From: Lutraria lutraria
Lineage: Eukaryota > Mollusca > Bivalvia > Venerida > Mactridae
Direction: 5' to 3'
Assembly (NCBI GenBank): GCA_964023205.1
Contig: OZ026844.1
Span: forward strand, 13,812,790-13,876,789
Length of the DNA stretch: 64,000 bases
The first letter of the stretch is position 1. Each line of letters begins with the position of its first letter. The notes beneath the pieces are model-generated. The model was not told the origin of the DNA and did no database searches. It saw only the letters and a program-made list of their open reading frames with translations. Of the stretch, positions 25,060 to 36,364 are shown piece after piece. Both the position numbers and the translations under genes were made by a program.

Positions 25060-25170
25060 ACTCCACCAGGCATTATAAGAGAGGAAGACTTCGCTCTCGA
25101 CAGACAGACAGGCCACACCCTCGTTAATCCATGGCCTGTAGAATCAAAACTGGTTGATGATGATGATGAC
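25060..25170. repeat. GC-richer block with a GAT microsatellite
   Basis: A less AT-rich block (cttcgctctcgacagacaga, then ccatggcctgtagaatc) ends in a short (GAT)n run at about 25153-25168. It may be another retroelement tail, but no second copy was seen in this window. Confidence 0.3.
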
Positions 25171-25621
25171 TGTCTTCCGCGAATTACAATTCATAAATTT
25201 AAAAATTCTAGAAGTTCATTGTCCGATCGCTTACGGTTTACCCACTTTAGAGTCTGTGGAGCAACTGTCAATGACTCCTCAATGTTTTCTGGTATTATAC
25301 TCGAATGATATAACATTAAAACCTACAACAAAGAATCATAATATTCAAGCTTATCATTGAGTAAAAAGAAAGATTTTAGATTATCTGATAACTATCCCTC
25401 CATGGATATTTTAGCATCCTAAAGTAATCAGCAGGAAATAGTTATCTGATTAACTCAATATAGACATGATAAGTCAATGTTCAACTAAAAAGTTACGATA
25501 CAAATTTTCATTATTGATCTTTAATGGCCGAAATTAAAAACAAATTGTATCCACAAGAATTGTTTAATAGTAATCCAGAGTTATTGAAACAGTTGCTCTG
25601 CAAGTTAAATTGTGTTATATA

Positions 25622-26277
25622 TAGTTGAACCTGTGAACAAGGGCCACCCTTGTGAAGTGAACAAGGGCCACCCTTGTGAAGTGAACAATGGCCACCCTTA
25701 GTGATGTAACGATAATCGGTTATAATCGAATAATCGTTGCTGACAGTTGAGGTCGGCAACTATCGATGTCAGTGGTGTTAAATCGATGTCTTCACAATTA
25801 GGGAGACCGCCGTCATTATTTTAGCAACTGTCTTCTTTCCACTACTTTCGGGCATTGTGTGTATTTAAACAAGGGTGGTCACTTTTATTTGAGAAAATTT
25901 GAGCGCAATTTTCCTTGTCCAGAGAAGTTCAGGTCATCAGTCTAGAAGTATTTTGTGTTACGGATTTTAATTACTATATATTGTATGACAAACAAGTAAC
26001 AACCAAATAAGTTTGTCAAATAAGGATACAAATTTTGCTGTCGATTATTTTCCGATTGTGAATCGAAACACCCTTTCCGATTTGATCTGATAATCGATTC
26101 TCTTTCAAGTCTGATTTTACAACACTAGCCACCCTTGTGAAAGACAAGTCTTTATAGACAGGTGGTCCCTATTTGGAGATTATTTTGTTCTAAATAACAA
26201 ATGACAGTTTGAAAAGAATGGCCTTTATTCACATGGCGACCTTTGTTCGGAGGTGACTGCTAACACAGGATTGATTG
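25622..26277 (+). mobile_element. mariner-like MITE copy 2, split by a hAT-like insertion
   Basis: The outer element starts tagttgaacctgtgaac after a TA (25620-25621) and ends acaggattgattg before a TA (26278-26279). Its left part carries three tandem 24-bp copies of a gtgaacaagggccacccttg unit (25633-25698). It is interrupted at 25699-26127 and resumes with the target-site copy at 26128. Without the insert and its 8-bp target copy it would be about 219 bp, longer than its relatives because of the small tandem expansion. Confidence 0.85.
25699..26127. mobile_element. non-autonomous hAT-like element
   Basis: A 429-bp insertion flanked by a perfect 8-bp duplication GCCACCCT (25691-25698 and 26128-26135), the length typical of hAT elements. 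The ends are inverted: tagtgatgtaac at the left and, on the opposite strand at the right, tagtgttgtaaa. Subterminal repeats of the kind gataatcg/aatcgaataatcg occur near both ends. There is no transposase frame, so mobilisation would need a partner. Because it lies inside a MITE, it is the younger insertion. Confidence 0.9.
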
Positions 26278-26320
26278 TACTTTCTAAATTAAATATTTCA
26301 GAAAATGTCATTTGAATGAT

Positions 26321-26370
26321 AACAAGAGGGCTACGGTGGCCCTACATCGCTCACCTGACTACCACTGTAG
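26321..26370 (+). repeat. 'caagagggc...gctcacctga' dispersed repeat fragment
   Basis: The words aacaagagggctacggtggc, then cctacatcgctcacctgact, match the start of the longer block at 53036-53178. It begins where the homology shared with the 24.4-kb flank ends, so it may mark an insertion. A fragment resembling the end of the 'cagtcaaacctgt' MITE (ggtgactgctaacacaggaa, from about 26394) follows shortly after. Confidence 0.5.
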
Positions 26371-26424
26371 CCTTGCATAATCAATTGACCACAAGGTGAC
26401 TGCTAACACAGGAATGACTGTAAT

Positions 26425-28270
26425 ATCAACTTTACCATGCAACTAACTAATGGCAAACAGTGTACATATCTTTTTCATTACCAAGTGTTGAGCCAGTCAT
26501 CCTGAAAGGAACCTAAGCAATTTTATAATAATTTACTTATCACTAGATTCTTTGATGTATGTTTCTGTTGAAATTATCAACCATAAACACTGTATCAGAT
26601 TTTAACTGATAAGCCTTCATAGGATGGGTTTTAAATTGATTTACTTGAGGTAAGTATATATTCACACATGATTTAGTATAAAATGATATACATTTCTACC
26701 TACATGAGTGATTTTATCAGTTATTCTGGCTAAGTTAAGTTCATAGAGGCCAGGATGTGTAAACTAATTCATCAATAATCTTTGCTTCAGCAAGGTGACT
26801 AAGTAAAGGAAATTTTATCTTCAACAAAAAACATTAATATAAAGAAAACTTAAGCATATTAAATATAAGTGAAGCTTCAAATAGAAAAGGCAAAAACGTA
26901 ATTCATTCAGACAAAACATTTAAAATCCTCAAAACTATTTGCCAAGGGAAGTAACTCTTTAATATTAATATCAAAGTTGAAAACAAGAGTCTTTTCCCTT
27001 GCAATTTATAAATGAAGACTGTAGCAATTACTTCCCTTTAGACTTGTACTGCTCTAAGAATGATAACTTAACACTACTCTTCTGTCAGACAGTAAAAATG
27101 CGAAGTATAATTAAACAAAAATTGGATATCTGGAAATTCAAGCCCAAACTATATCACAGAAAAAGAAGAATTACAGACACAATGTGTTAGATTGATGTAT
27201 ATTACTTCACAGCAGTACATAATGCCAGTGAGAGAGAACCAGAGTGATGTATTGATGTAAGCAGGAATAAAACCAGGTATATATCACTCCAAACAAAATA
27301 AGGTGTCAATGTGTTCTCACTGACACACAAGAACGTGTCACAACACAGTATGTCTTCCTACTTAGGTAGACAGCCCCCTCTTAAATTGTTTGTCATCTCC
27401 CAGCAGTAAGCTGAAACTTCCATAACAAAACATGGAGTATCTTGTTTCCATCTGGCCAGATATCATACCACAGCTATTAGATATAAGATGTTTAATCTTT
27501 ATAGCATATTAATTACACAATTCACTTGATAAATTACTGCAAGAATGACCCCAATTTCTAATCATTTAAACATCATTATTTCTTAAACAGCCTGTAAATG
27601 AACTTCAAAAGAAGTGAATTACTCATAAAAAGTGGACCCCATGTAAGTACACAATTATGATATCAGGTCCAAATAAATTTTATGAATGAGTCATTTGATA
27701 TATCATCTACAGATAGGAAATCATTATGAACACATTATACAGGAAAATTCGGGGACAGGACAATTCAGGGTTTGATTCACTGACCTGTCAAAGCTAGAAT
27801 TCTGTCATTAATCTACATTGGTACTCCCAACAATCAACTGCTGATAATGAATATCAAATCAGTGAAAATATTATGTACTAGTATAATAATTATGATGGGT
27901 TTGGTTACTGTGACAAGTGGATGCAGCCATTTAGGGATGATGAATACACAAACATGCACATACGTCATCCACACAGGGAGGTACAGATCTTGTAGAATTA
28001 AGTGTTGTTAAGCTCATTATGCGGAAGACTAAGTCTTCTTATAGAATCAAACAATGAAGTCAAGAAAAACATCTGACATCAGATGTATGCATAACATGTT
28101 TTATAGTTCACTAACTGTTGAAAACCTTTCACTTGTCTTTTGGAACCATTTTCGTTCAATCACAGCTCATTCCTTCTGTTAATGTTGAGTTTATGATGGA
28201 TCAGTCACAAACAATCAAAAGTAAGGGCAGACATGTGACTTAGTGTAAGGGGGAGACAGAAGCAATACAT
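26425..28270. other. AT-rich sequence, no gene seen
   Basis: No supported exon, RNA gene or repeat was recognised. Confidence 0.45.
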
Positions 28271-28274
28271 AGCC

Positions 28275-28490
28275 TATAACTTCATCTGGTCAGAAACTGA
28301 AGATAGTTCAGCTTTCCTTAGTCGTCACTTCGCTCGGCGTGCATGATTTTTTTTGTGGACCTTAGTAATACCTTCATCTACATCCACCATGCTATTGTTA
28401 AACTATAGTTTCCGTTTCATGTTGCAGTGCAAGTCTATGTAAGATCAGTTTCCATTAGAACTTTCAGTACTTTGATTTTGTTTAAGAAAC
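28275..28490 (+). repeat. unnamed ~200-bp dispersed family, copy C
   Basis: This is the reference copy in plus orientation. In order it carries aaactgaagatagttcagct, gtcacttcgctcggcgtgca, tgtggaccttagtaatacc, catctacatccaccatg, ctattgttaaactatag, gtttcatgttgcagtgcaag, tctatgtaag, cagtttccattagaac and tttcagtactttgatttt. It is the least diverged by eye together with copy B. No open frame is shared across copies. Confidence 0.75.
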
Positions 28491-28499
28491 CACCAATCT

Positions 28500-29600
28500 G
28501 CATAGTAGATATATAACCAGGTCTTGTCGGCAATAACAAATTACAAACAGAAAGCCTACAGAAATTGAGGAAGTAAATTACTTGAGAAAGATCAGATATA
28601 TCAAACCAAATTCCAATATAAATCTAATACAAAGATAATTGCTTTCCTTCGAAATATAATCAGAAAAAAATGCATAGTGAACTTAATTCTCTTTCCACCT
28701 TCATATAACATATAAGAGACATAACATTTGACTAATTTTGCACTTGAAAATGTCAAAGACATTTTCTGATTTATACATCAAACAAGAAGAAAATGCCATG
28801 TTCGTGTTATATTCTAGATAATGTCTGGTCCCAGGCATTACATGAACACTGTGACAAATAATTTGGGTAAAAGATGTAATTTTCTGGTAACACATTACTG
28901 GTATAATAGTCTAACAGACACAAGATAATTCAATTTTTCCAGAGATGTTACTGACCAAGTTGTATTAATTGAGAACCAGATCACAATAAAATGGGATTAA
29001 AACTAGTCCAGAATTGGAAGTAGGTAAGTTTTTAAGAACATACACTTCAATATTAAGTCATGAAATAAAGTTGGCAGGATACCACACCAAATACAGTCAG
29101 AATATCTACGTAAAATATCAGACTGCGAAAGGCAAAACAATCTGCCCGACACTCGGTGTGACAAGTAAATAAGTTGCCGGACAGCCAGATTGAGGAGATA
29201 AAGATTCTTTAGCAGACCTACACACAATCTATCGGACAAGTCCACCGGTCTGAAATATGAAGTGACTTAATTACCTTCATAGGGACTAATTAATACATTG
29301 ATCAATAAGCACAGCCTGGTAGACTATTAGGTAAGTCTGGTTGTTTAGTTCCAGAGTAAATAAACTAATTTACTATAGGATCTGCCACAAAGTATCAGTA
29401 CAACGGTCAATATTAGAATATTCATTATACTTTTCATTATACTTACATGTTAAAGCCAAGCTTATTTGGTTAAAACCAAAATAAACACATAAATACAAAC
29501 ATGTTATGGTTATATCACATGGTAAATGTATTTACATTATTTATCAAGAAAACAAGTTTTCACAATTCAAATTGTTGATGCAGAACAAGCAATGGAACAG
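28500..29600. other. AT-rich sequence with one GC-richer patch
   Basis: The patch at about 29070-29255 has several CpGs and a minus-strand open frame (29245-29003). The frame lacks recognisable motifs and its 3' part is AT-driven. An acceptor-like atatttcag lies just upstream on the minus strand (about 29262-29254). I do not call it an exon. Confidence 0.4.
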
Positions 29601-29606
29601 TAGATA

Positions 29607-29760
29607 CAACAGTAGCCTGGTTCCTGGCGTTTACATAATTGAACCTCTGAGCCGCCATCAGGGGCAGGTAATCCAGACAAAAACAACAGTAGCCCGGTTC
29701 CCAGTATTTACACAACTGAACCTCAGTGTTGCCATCAGGGGCAGGTAATCCAGACCAATA
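29607..29760 (+). repeat. 77-bp tandem duplication
   Basis: Units 29607-29683 and 29684-29760 are direct copies with scattered substitutions. Both start caacagtagc and contain gccatcaggggcaggtaatc and ccaga. The word caacag recurs at 29761. Frames on both strands run through it because 77 bp happens to lack stops in places; neither looks coding. Confidence 0.85.
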
Positions 29761-29764
29761 CAAC

Positions 29765-30135
29765 AGAATGATGAATGAAATTACAATTATGAAACTTTCA
29801 AAAATTTCTCAGATAATCAAATATTAACATTAAAGATTCTTGTTGAAGATGTACATAAACATCAAGAACATTGATAACCAACATAGAAACACCAGAAACA
29901 ACATAAAGACACCAAAGCAAAATGTGACCAAAAAATGACACATATCTGTCATGATCCCAACTATTGCATCATGGAATACTATAATAAGGATTTAGAATAT
30001 TTACATTTATTTCAATGTTTTTTTTCCTGTGGATTTAGATGACCAATAAACAATGATAATATCAAATGAGTGGACCATTCATACATTTCAGTAATTTTGT
30101 GAGGAATTGTATTTGTCAAGTTATCTGTCCATTAG
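29765..30135. other. AT-rich sequence, no gene seen
   Basis: Nothing recognised. Confidence 0.5.
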
Positions 30136-30139
30136 TGTA

Positions 30140-30320
30140 AACTTATTTATTTTACATCGATCATACAGCAAGTTCTTACAACTTGTATTAACAACTCTTG
30201 ATGACCGCTTTCTGGGTTTTGACCAGTACTTGCCCCGAAGGAAGGGATTGTGAAGGTTCTGGTCTATTTCCGCCACTGACAGGGTTCTAATACGCAACCT
30301 CTGTCTATTGAGTGTGGATA
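30140..30320 (-). repeat. probable SINE or retroelement fragment
   Basis: On the minus strand a block running gaggttgcgtattagaaccc, cagtggcggaaatagaccag, cttcacaatcccttccttcg and gggcaagtactggtc has the composition and a T-arm-like start seen in tRNA-derived SINE heads and cores. Box A was not found. The fragment may lack its 5' end. Confidence 0.4.
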
Positions 30321-30324
30321 TGTT

Positions 30325-31325
30325 GATTGAGACTTGGCAAGTTCAAGGCCCAGACAAGCCACATGTTCATTTTGTTAAAATTAGACAGTACACATTCAAG
30401 AAGGCTAACATAATGAGAAAGAACTTAGCCAACAATATTAACTACATGCATAACAGAAGAATATATGATATACAAGTCGTATTAAGTCCAATACAAACAA
30501 ATAATTCAATTCTGGATGAGATGACAGCCAAATTTATACAGCATATTGGCAAATATGGTTTTAAGTAATTGATTTATACCAATATGTATGAACTATTATT
30601 TGCTATCATAAGATATATGCAAATAGAAGAAATAACAAGTTTACAGAAACAATTTACAACCAAGACTTTACAGGGATGTTCTGATATCATATAATAAAAG
30701 CATTAATATGATGAATAACAAAATGCCATACAGCAAATTTCTCACATGTTTCATGTGGCCATAAAATGAACATAATATCCAACCTGTGAATTAGGCCAGT
30801 AGTAAATTTCTGAAGAATGAAACAAACCAGCCTACCTTATAGTGACCCATTATACTAAATTTAGTACATATTCAACTATTTCCAGGCCACATTTGTTTAT
30901 ATAACATGTCAGAATATTTACCCAAAAATTTCATGAATCTATCAACTTGGTAGTAAAGTCTCTGATGCTTAGCTTTATTCACCAGCATAGAATTTTCTCT
31001 TACTTTTGTTTATCAGATTAAAGGGATAAAGAAGTAACACATAGATGACATTTTAATACATCAATGTGTCAGCATGGAATATCTAGGGGATATAATACAG
31101 TATGAATTTAATATCTAGATGACAATGGACTGAATTTTATTTACCCCTTTAGGGTTCTGCTTCTTCTGCATTGAGTACAAGAACACCTAACAAAAGTTGC
31201 CTTTCATTCAATATTGCCAGAAAAAAATCAAACAAAATTATATTCATAATAAAGAATTTAAAGAGAAATTTGCATGGAATAAAAAACATTTATCAAACTG
31301 AGTCTGTCTAGCTTTGGAAGTGTAA
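30325..31325. other. AT-rich sequence, no gene seen
   Basis: Nothing supported. The frame at 30308-30568 has neither splice context nor motif. Confidence 0.5.
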
Positions 31326-31330
31326 AGTAT

Positions 31331-31855
31331 TAGTGAGTGTGAGGAGTGGTATAAGTATGGAAATTAATTAGTGTACTAGTATGTAGAGTGGTATTAGTGT
31401 GTCAGGAGTGGTATAGTATGGAGTGGAATTAGTGTGTCAGGAGTGGTATTAGTGTGTCAGGAGTGGTATAGTATGGAGTGGAATTAGTGTGTGTAGAGTG
31501 GAATTAGTGTGTCAGGAGTGGTATAGTATGGAGTGGAATTAGTGTGTGTAGAGTGGAATTAGTGTGTCAGGAGTGGTATAGTATGGAGTGGAATTAGTGT
31601 GTGTAGAGTGGAATTAGTGTGTCAGGAGTGGTATAGTATGGAGTGGAATTAGTGTGTCAGGAGTGGAATTAGTGTGTCAGGAGTGGTATAGTATGGAGTG
31701 GAATTAGTGTGTGTAGAGTGGAATTAGTCTTGAGTGGAATTAGAGCAGAGTAGATTTAATGTGGTGGTATTAGATTGAAGTTGTATTAGTGTGGGGGTTA
31801 AATTAGTGTGTACTGAGTGGAATTATTGTGTGTGGAGTGGTATAGCTGTGTGCGG
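31331..31855 (+). repeat. minisatellite with 35- and 55-bp higher-order units
   Basis: The array is built from two modules: a 20-bp module (gagtggaattagtgtgt plus cag or gta) and a 15-bp module (gagtggtatagtatg). They combine into 35-bp (20+15) and 55-bp (20+20+15) units, the latter repeated in series at about 31476-31715. The right edge (31730-31855) decays into irregular modules. No coding frame persists across it. Confidence 0.9.
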
Positions 31856-31859
31856 GGGG

Positions 31860-32605
31860 AATATGATAGTCAACAACAATTTAAATCAATTGTCTGACAT
31901 CAAGAAATAATCAAATTTGACATGTACAAAGACAAATATGCCATTTTCACAAAACAAATGAAGTAAAACAAGAGAATTCCAGAAAATTTGTATGTTGACA
32001 AAGGCTTATAGAACAACATCATCACATTGTCAAATAATCAATAAAAATTTGTGCCAGCTTCATTAACATTTATTCATCTGTCTGAACTTATTAACAGTAC
32101 AATACTTACATTACTTTAAAGTAGGTCTCAGAAAACATCAGTTTCTTTGATTAACTAACTGTAACATGACTTATATGGATTAACATACATGTACTTCAAT
32201 ACAGTGTGAGGAAGACACTAAAGTACAGTTTTCACAATTGACCTATTTTGCTACAAGTTTAATTTGAGAATGCAAAGCAGCAATACATTATTTAGGTAAA
32301 GTTGTCAACACATTAAGAAGACATGATCTCCCATAAACATCCAGAGATTTCAAGTTCGTGGATAATCAGCGTCCAATCTTAACTATAAAACCTCTCGACA
32401 GCGAAAAAACATTAACTTCTGAATCTAAATGTCAAATAAAATAAAACCTTGCAGTTTGCAATAATGCCTTTGACTGAAATATGTGTTATTGACAAAACAT
32501 AATTTTGATGATTCTGCAATTAATGTCATCTACGATGCACAAATTTATATTGTGTTGAAAATGCCACACAGCTAGTGAATTCCCCCATGAAAATATGCTG
32601 TAACA
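31860..32605. other. AT-rich sequence, no gene seen
   Basis: Nothing recognised. Confidence 0.5.
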
Positions 32606-32609
32606 ATAC

Positions 32610-32900
32610 TATTCAAGGCATTTCATGAACATGATTCTGTTACAGGCAGTTATCTATGCTCAAGAACACTTCATGAACAAGAATTCATGACCATAAAATG
32701 TTCATAACCATAACCAGTTCATGAGCAAATATTTTTAAGGACATTGCAAGAATTGTCTCATTTGCGGTTCAGGAAATTTCCTCTTTTTTTCATGAATTCT
32801 GAACATGAAATATTCTTGATTTTTTTCATGAATTAATATTCATGAACAGTAATGTTAATCTCAGAATGGAATTTCATTCATGAATTAAAATACAATATAA
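32610..32900. repeat. TTCATGAA-rich repeat, copy 2 (long form)
   Basis: Repeated ttcatgaac, ttcatgaatt and ttcttgatt words extend over nearly 300 bp. The segment ctcatttgcggttcaggaaa followed by tttcatgaattctgaacatg aligns with ctcatttacagttcaaggca and tttcatgaattgtg in the block at 36075-36240. The two are therefore diverged copies of the same element. Confidence 0.7.
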
Positions 32901-32904
32901 AATA

Positions 32905-33490
32905 TATGTTAATATACAGATGAAGAAATGGTCCTAGGAATAGCAAACATTCCTGACTTTCTGTACAAGCCAAATATGTCACAGTAACTGTTAGATACAG
33001 AACAGACATGATTTGTAGGATAATCCAAAGGAAAAGGGCAACAGAAATATGCCTTTTACAACAAGATGTTCACTTTACAGCCATAAACATACAACTTTAT
33101 AGCCGAAACACCAATCAACTTAGAAGCAGAAATATGTTCAACCTTACAACTCAGTCACTGAGTAATTTCAACATAAAATAAACATTCATTAGTTTATGTA
33201 AAACATGGAAGGTATTTCTCTGTTAAAACAATTAGTATCCAAGCTAATTGGAATGTTCAGGGGAAAGTGCTAAATATGCTCCATAGGATAGATCATGTAA
33301 TGATACACTAGCAAACAGGTGTTGATTGACTCCAACAGCCTTCCAGGTCTGTAAAAAAACTAAAAATATCTCAATTGAGGAATCATTTTTCACTTTTTGA
33401 ACCCTGGAAAATTGTACTGTTTTTGTCTAACATGCATTTTCTTAGTGATCATTATATTCTTAACATTACAGCAAGGAGTACTTTCAGAGT
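32905..33490. other. AT-rich sequence, no gene seen
   Basis: Nothing recognised. Confidence 0.5.
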
Positions 33491-33556
33491 TAAAATCAAA
33501 TTAACAGAAGAAAATTAACAAAGGCAGCTAACACATTAAAACTGCAAGAAATCCAC

Positions 33557-33702
33557 CTTGATGGGATCAGCTGACAAGTGCATCTTATTACGCAAGAATC
33601 TAGCAGAATTCCATTCCCAGGAGACAATTGAATGTCATTAAAATGGCAGCAACCTTTTTCATAATGATGCGTCTCGTGTTTCAGAGAATGGGCTTGTTTC
33701 AC
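33557..33702 (-). CDS. putative exon encoding a VWC-like cysteine-rich segment
   Basis: On the minus strand a strong acceptor (tttcactccttaccag, ending at 33703) precedes an open frame starting VKQAHSLKHE. The frame then reads GCCHFNDIQLSPGNG, ILLDSC, VIRCTC, QLIPSRWISC. The spacing C-x(16-18)-C-x(3)-C-x-C, then W-x-x-C, with a central PG, resembles a von Willebrand factor type C or single-VWC domain, normally found in secreted or extracellular proteins. Only the phase-0 frame is open. The 3' limit is uncertain. A weak AAG|GTGGAT donor would end the exon at 33557, before the last cysteine. Otherwise the frame continues to a stop at 33496 as a terminal exon. It does not join directly to the phase-1 exon at 51131. 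No signal peptide exon was found. Confidence 0.4.
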
Positions 33703-33964
33703 CTGGTAAGGAGTGAAAACTGAACAAATAAGAAAGTGCCAAATTCAAGTTCTCAGCCATATAGTATACTGGAAACTTTTCTAACTTAACTGCACCATAA
33801 AAGTCACTTCTACTCCAGAGAGCTTCTTAAATTACACAAAATACACTGTGCGGTGAGACCATAAATTATGTAACAATATAAGGTAGCATGATACCATGTG
33901 AAGTGCAATATAAATCATAAAGCTTTCTTCATGTATAATAAGGGACAAAAACACGAGACAAAGT

Positions 33965-34195
33965 GCAAAAAATTTCCACCGTTAAACAAAAAAAAGCTCA
34001 AACGGTCTTGATAACAGCGCCGGCTCAAAGAGGACAAATTTACTACCAAAAAAATGCCCGGAAAATTGTGAGACGCTAAAAATCTTGACGACTCTTTTGT
34101 AGCGTTGGCTTCATTTCATGCATATTATTTTCCTCATAACTCAACTCGGCGGTGTCATGATCAATTCTGAAATCACAGATTGTAGTAAAAATTTC
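33965..34195. promoter_or_regulatory. CpG-enriched patch, possible promoter
   Basis: CpGs are unusually frequent here (cagcgccggctc, cccgg, acgactc, tagcgttgg, ctcggcggtg, ctccgtc) against a CpG-poor background. It lies 260-490 bp upstream, on the minus strand, of the VWC-like exon at 33702. No TATA box or long open frame is evident. Confidence 0.25.
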
Positions 34196-34204
34196 CTCCG
34201 TCAG

Positions 34205-34300
34205 ATAATTATTCATGAACTATTCATGATCTATTCATAAAGTATGCAAGAACAGTTCAAGAAAAAATAATGTTTTCAAGGGGAAGTGAATGACAGAAAA
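34205..34300 (-). repeat. TTCATGAA-family end unit, copy 3
   Basis: Relative to the units at 36365 and 43058 it is in reverse orientation: attattcatgaactattcat, then aagtatgcaagaacagttca, then agaaaaaataatg and the inner marker caaggggaa. The shared edges define a unit of about 95 bp. Confidence 0.7.
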
Positions 34301-34747
34301 GGATTCAACCATTTTCAAAACTACAATATCACTTAAGATTTTCAATTCAATTAAAACTGATTTATTTCGTATTTCCAAGCATTAAACTGTGGAGCAAGGG
34401 GACCTGTTTTAAATGCATAGGATGAATTTCTAAGTATTCAAACACATTTAATATTCTTTGGCACAAATTATAACTAAAATGTCAGACAGTTCCAAGTTCT
34501 GTGAAATGCAAGATCTTATCAAAGTTTGAGACTTCAAATTGTCAAGAATGTTACATTTTTTCTCTAAAATTAGCCACAATGGAGTTGTGTTCACAATTCA
34601 GTACAAGAACTACCGCGGAGAAATTCTGCATTGTCAGACAACTAGTAATCTGATTACATGTCCAGGATTCTGTATAAATCAGAAACACAAAGTTAAGATT
34701 AATTGAAATGTAGCAGTGTTACAACCTTGACTTGAAACATCATTGTA

Positions 34748-34925
34748 CAGTAAAACCTGTGAACAAAGGCCACCCTCGGGAAATACTAAATATGACCTTT
34801 ATTGGTAGGTGGTCTTTATCTGGAGGTCATTTTGTTCTAAATAATCAATGATGGTTTTAAAAACAATGGTCTTTATTCACAGGATGGCCTTCATTTCGAC
34901 GAGGCTGCTAACTAATGTCTGAGTG
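34748..34925 (+). mobile_element. mariner-like MITE, 'cagtcaaacctgt' family, copy 3
   Basis: A 178-bp element flanked by TA (34746-34747 and 34926-34927). It begins cagtaaaacctgtgaacaaa and ends with a diverged gctgctaactaatgtctgag plus tg. The internal hallmarks ggccaccctcgggaa, ggtggtctttatctggaggt and cattttgttctaaata are present. No coding capacity. Confidence 0.85.
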
Positions 34926-35224
34926 TAGTTATTTCATACGCACTCTCAGGTATGAGAACAGCAATCATTCTGCAGTATTTGAATACAATCAACATCTTAA
35001 AGACCAATTGCTAAACAACAAATAATAACTTACTTCATTGAGACAACATTCTGGTGCCATCAAATAAAAACATGGAAAGATGCAAAATATTACAGATCAA
35101 AGTAAGTCTTCAGTTGCAAACAGAACCAGCCAGTTACATTTATCAGGGAAAGAATACAACAGAAAATCTCTTCGTATTTCTTAGTTGTGAGAAGATTTCT
35201 CTGCTAGGATCTGACGACCATTAA

Positions 35225-35425
35225 CATATACAAAATCAAAGTACTGAAAGTTCTCATGGAATCTGAACTTACATAGACTTGCATAGTATCATGAAATATC
35301 AACTAGTTCAACAATTGAATGGCGGATGTAGAAAAACGTAGTACTTCTGTTAGTATCAAAATTCATAAGTGCCCACAGAACAAGTGACAGCCATTTGTTC
35401 AGTTTTTAAATAGAACAAGTGACTG
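35225..35425 (-). repeat. unnamed ~200-bp dispersed family, copy D
   Basis: On the minus strand it reads ggctgtcacttgttctgtgg, then agtactacgtttttctacat, ccgccattcaattgttgaac, tagttgatatttcatg, gcaagtctatgtaagttcag and actttcagtactttgatttt. The last block is identical over many bases to copy C. Confidence 0.75.
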
Positions 35426-36074
35426 ATGTAGTCTATATTGATTAATAATTAAACTTAGTAACATAATATTCTGATGGCAAATAGAATACATAATTTGATA
35501 ACGCAAAGTTTTTCACTTCTTCCCAGGAATCAAACAAGTGATAGATTAATAAATACAAGTTTTACATCATTAACTAAATGTGTTCCGCATAGTGTACAAA
35601 TACAGAAACTTGGAGGTTTCTCCTTCATTTTATTTATTTTTTACAAAAAAATGAATATAATGGTAGAAATATGCTGACAATTAAGAACTGACTGCAAATT
35701 TCTGATCATACAATGATAATTATGTTGTTACTGGTAACTCAGCGACACATAAGGACGATGAATCAAGCTATAACAAGACAATTATTGATCATTACATTCT
35801 ATCATTTCAAACAAGGGAAGGTACTTGGTTATAATGATGATGTGAAATATGAGCTTGCAGCAATAAACATTCACAGAATATAATGATTTGACATTTATTT
35901 TACCACTGTCCTTAAAATTTAAAATGGAGATAGTTGGAAGACAGTCTTTGTGTCGCCACAAGTTCATGGCAGTATAGCTAGGATAAAGCTAACACTCCCA
36001 AGGTGCGCAACATTGATTGTTGTAATTAAGTCTTGTATTATCAAAATTAAGGGACTGGTCTAGATGAATGATTA

Positions 36075-36240
36075 CTTCAGTAACTGTTCATGAACCTAAT
36101 CTTTAAGAACTGATGAAGAATTTCTCATTTACAGTTCAAGGCATTTCAAGAATATTTCATGAATTGTGAAAATGAACTGTTAATAAAATCTCATTAATTA
36201 CATGACTGTCTGTATTTCATGAACGGTAACAATTAATTCA
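36075..36240. repeat. TTCATGAA-rich repeat, copy 4
   Basis: Contains ctgttcatgaacc, ctcatttacagttcaaggca, aagaatatttcatgaattg and tttcatgaacggt, in the order seen in copy 2 at 32.6 kb. Confidence 0.65.
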
Positions 36241-36364
36241 AAGCAAGATTTGTAACACTGTACACAGAAATTTTATCTAGTCCCAGATACCTATAGTGAA
36301 CTAAAACCCTGGCATATAATTATCATATTTGCTTCCAATATCACTTTTTATGACAAACTATGAG

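Noticed and set aside
29003..29245. 80-codon minus-strand frame in a GC-richer patch
   Set aside because: An acceptor-like site is present, but the peptide is leucine-rich without a domain signature and its 3' half is AT-driven; evidence is too thin for an exon call.
33682..33705. A plus-strand microexon between tttcag and gtaagg
   Set aside because: The 21-nt stretch overlaps the minus-strand VWC-like exon and its acceptor, and has no plus-strand partner exons.
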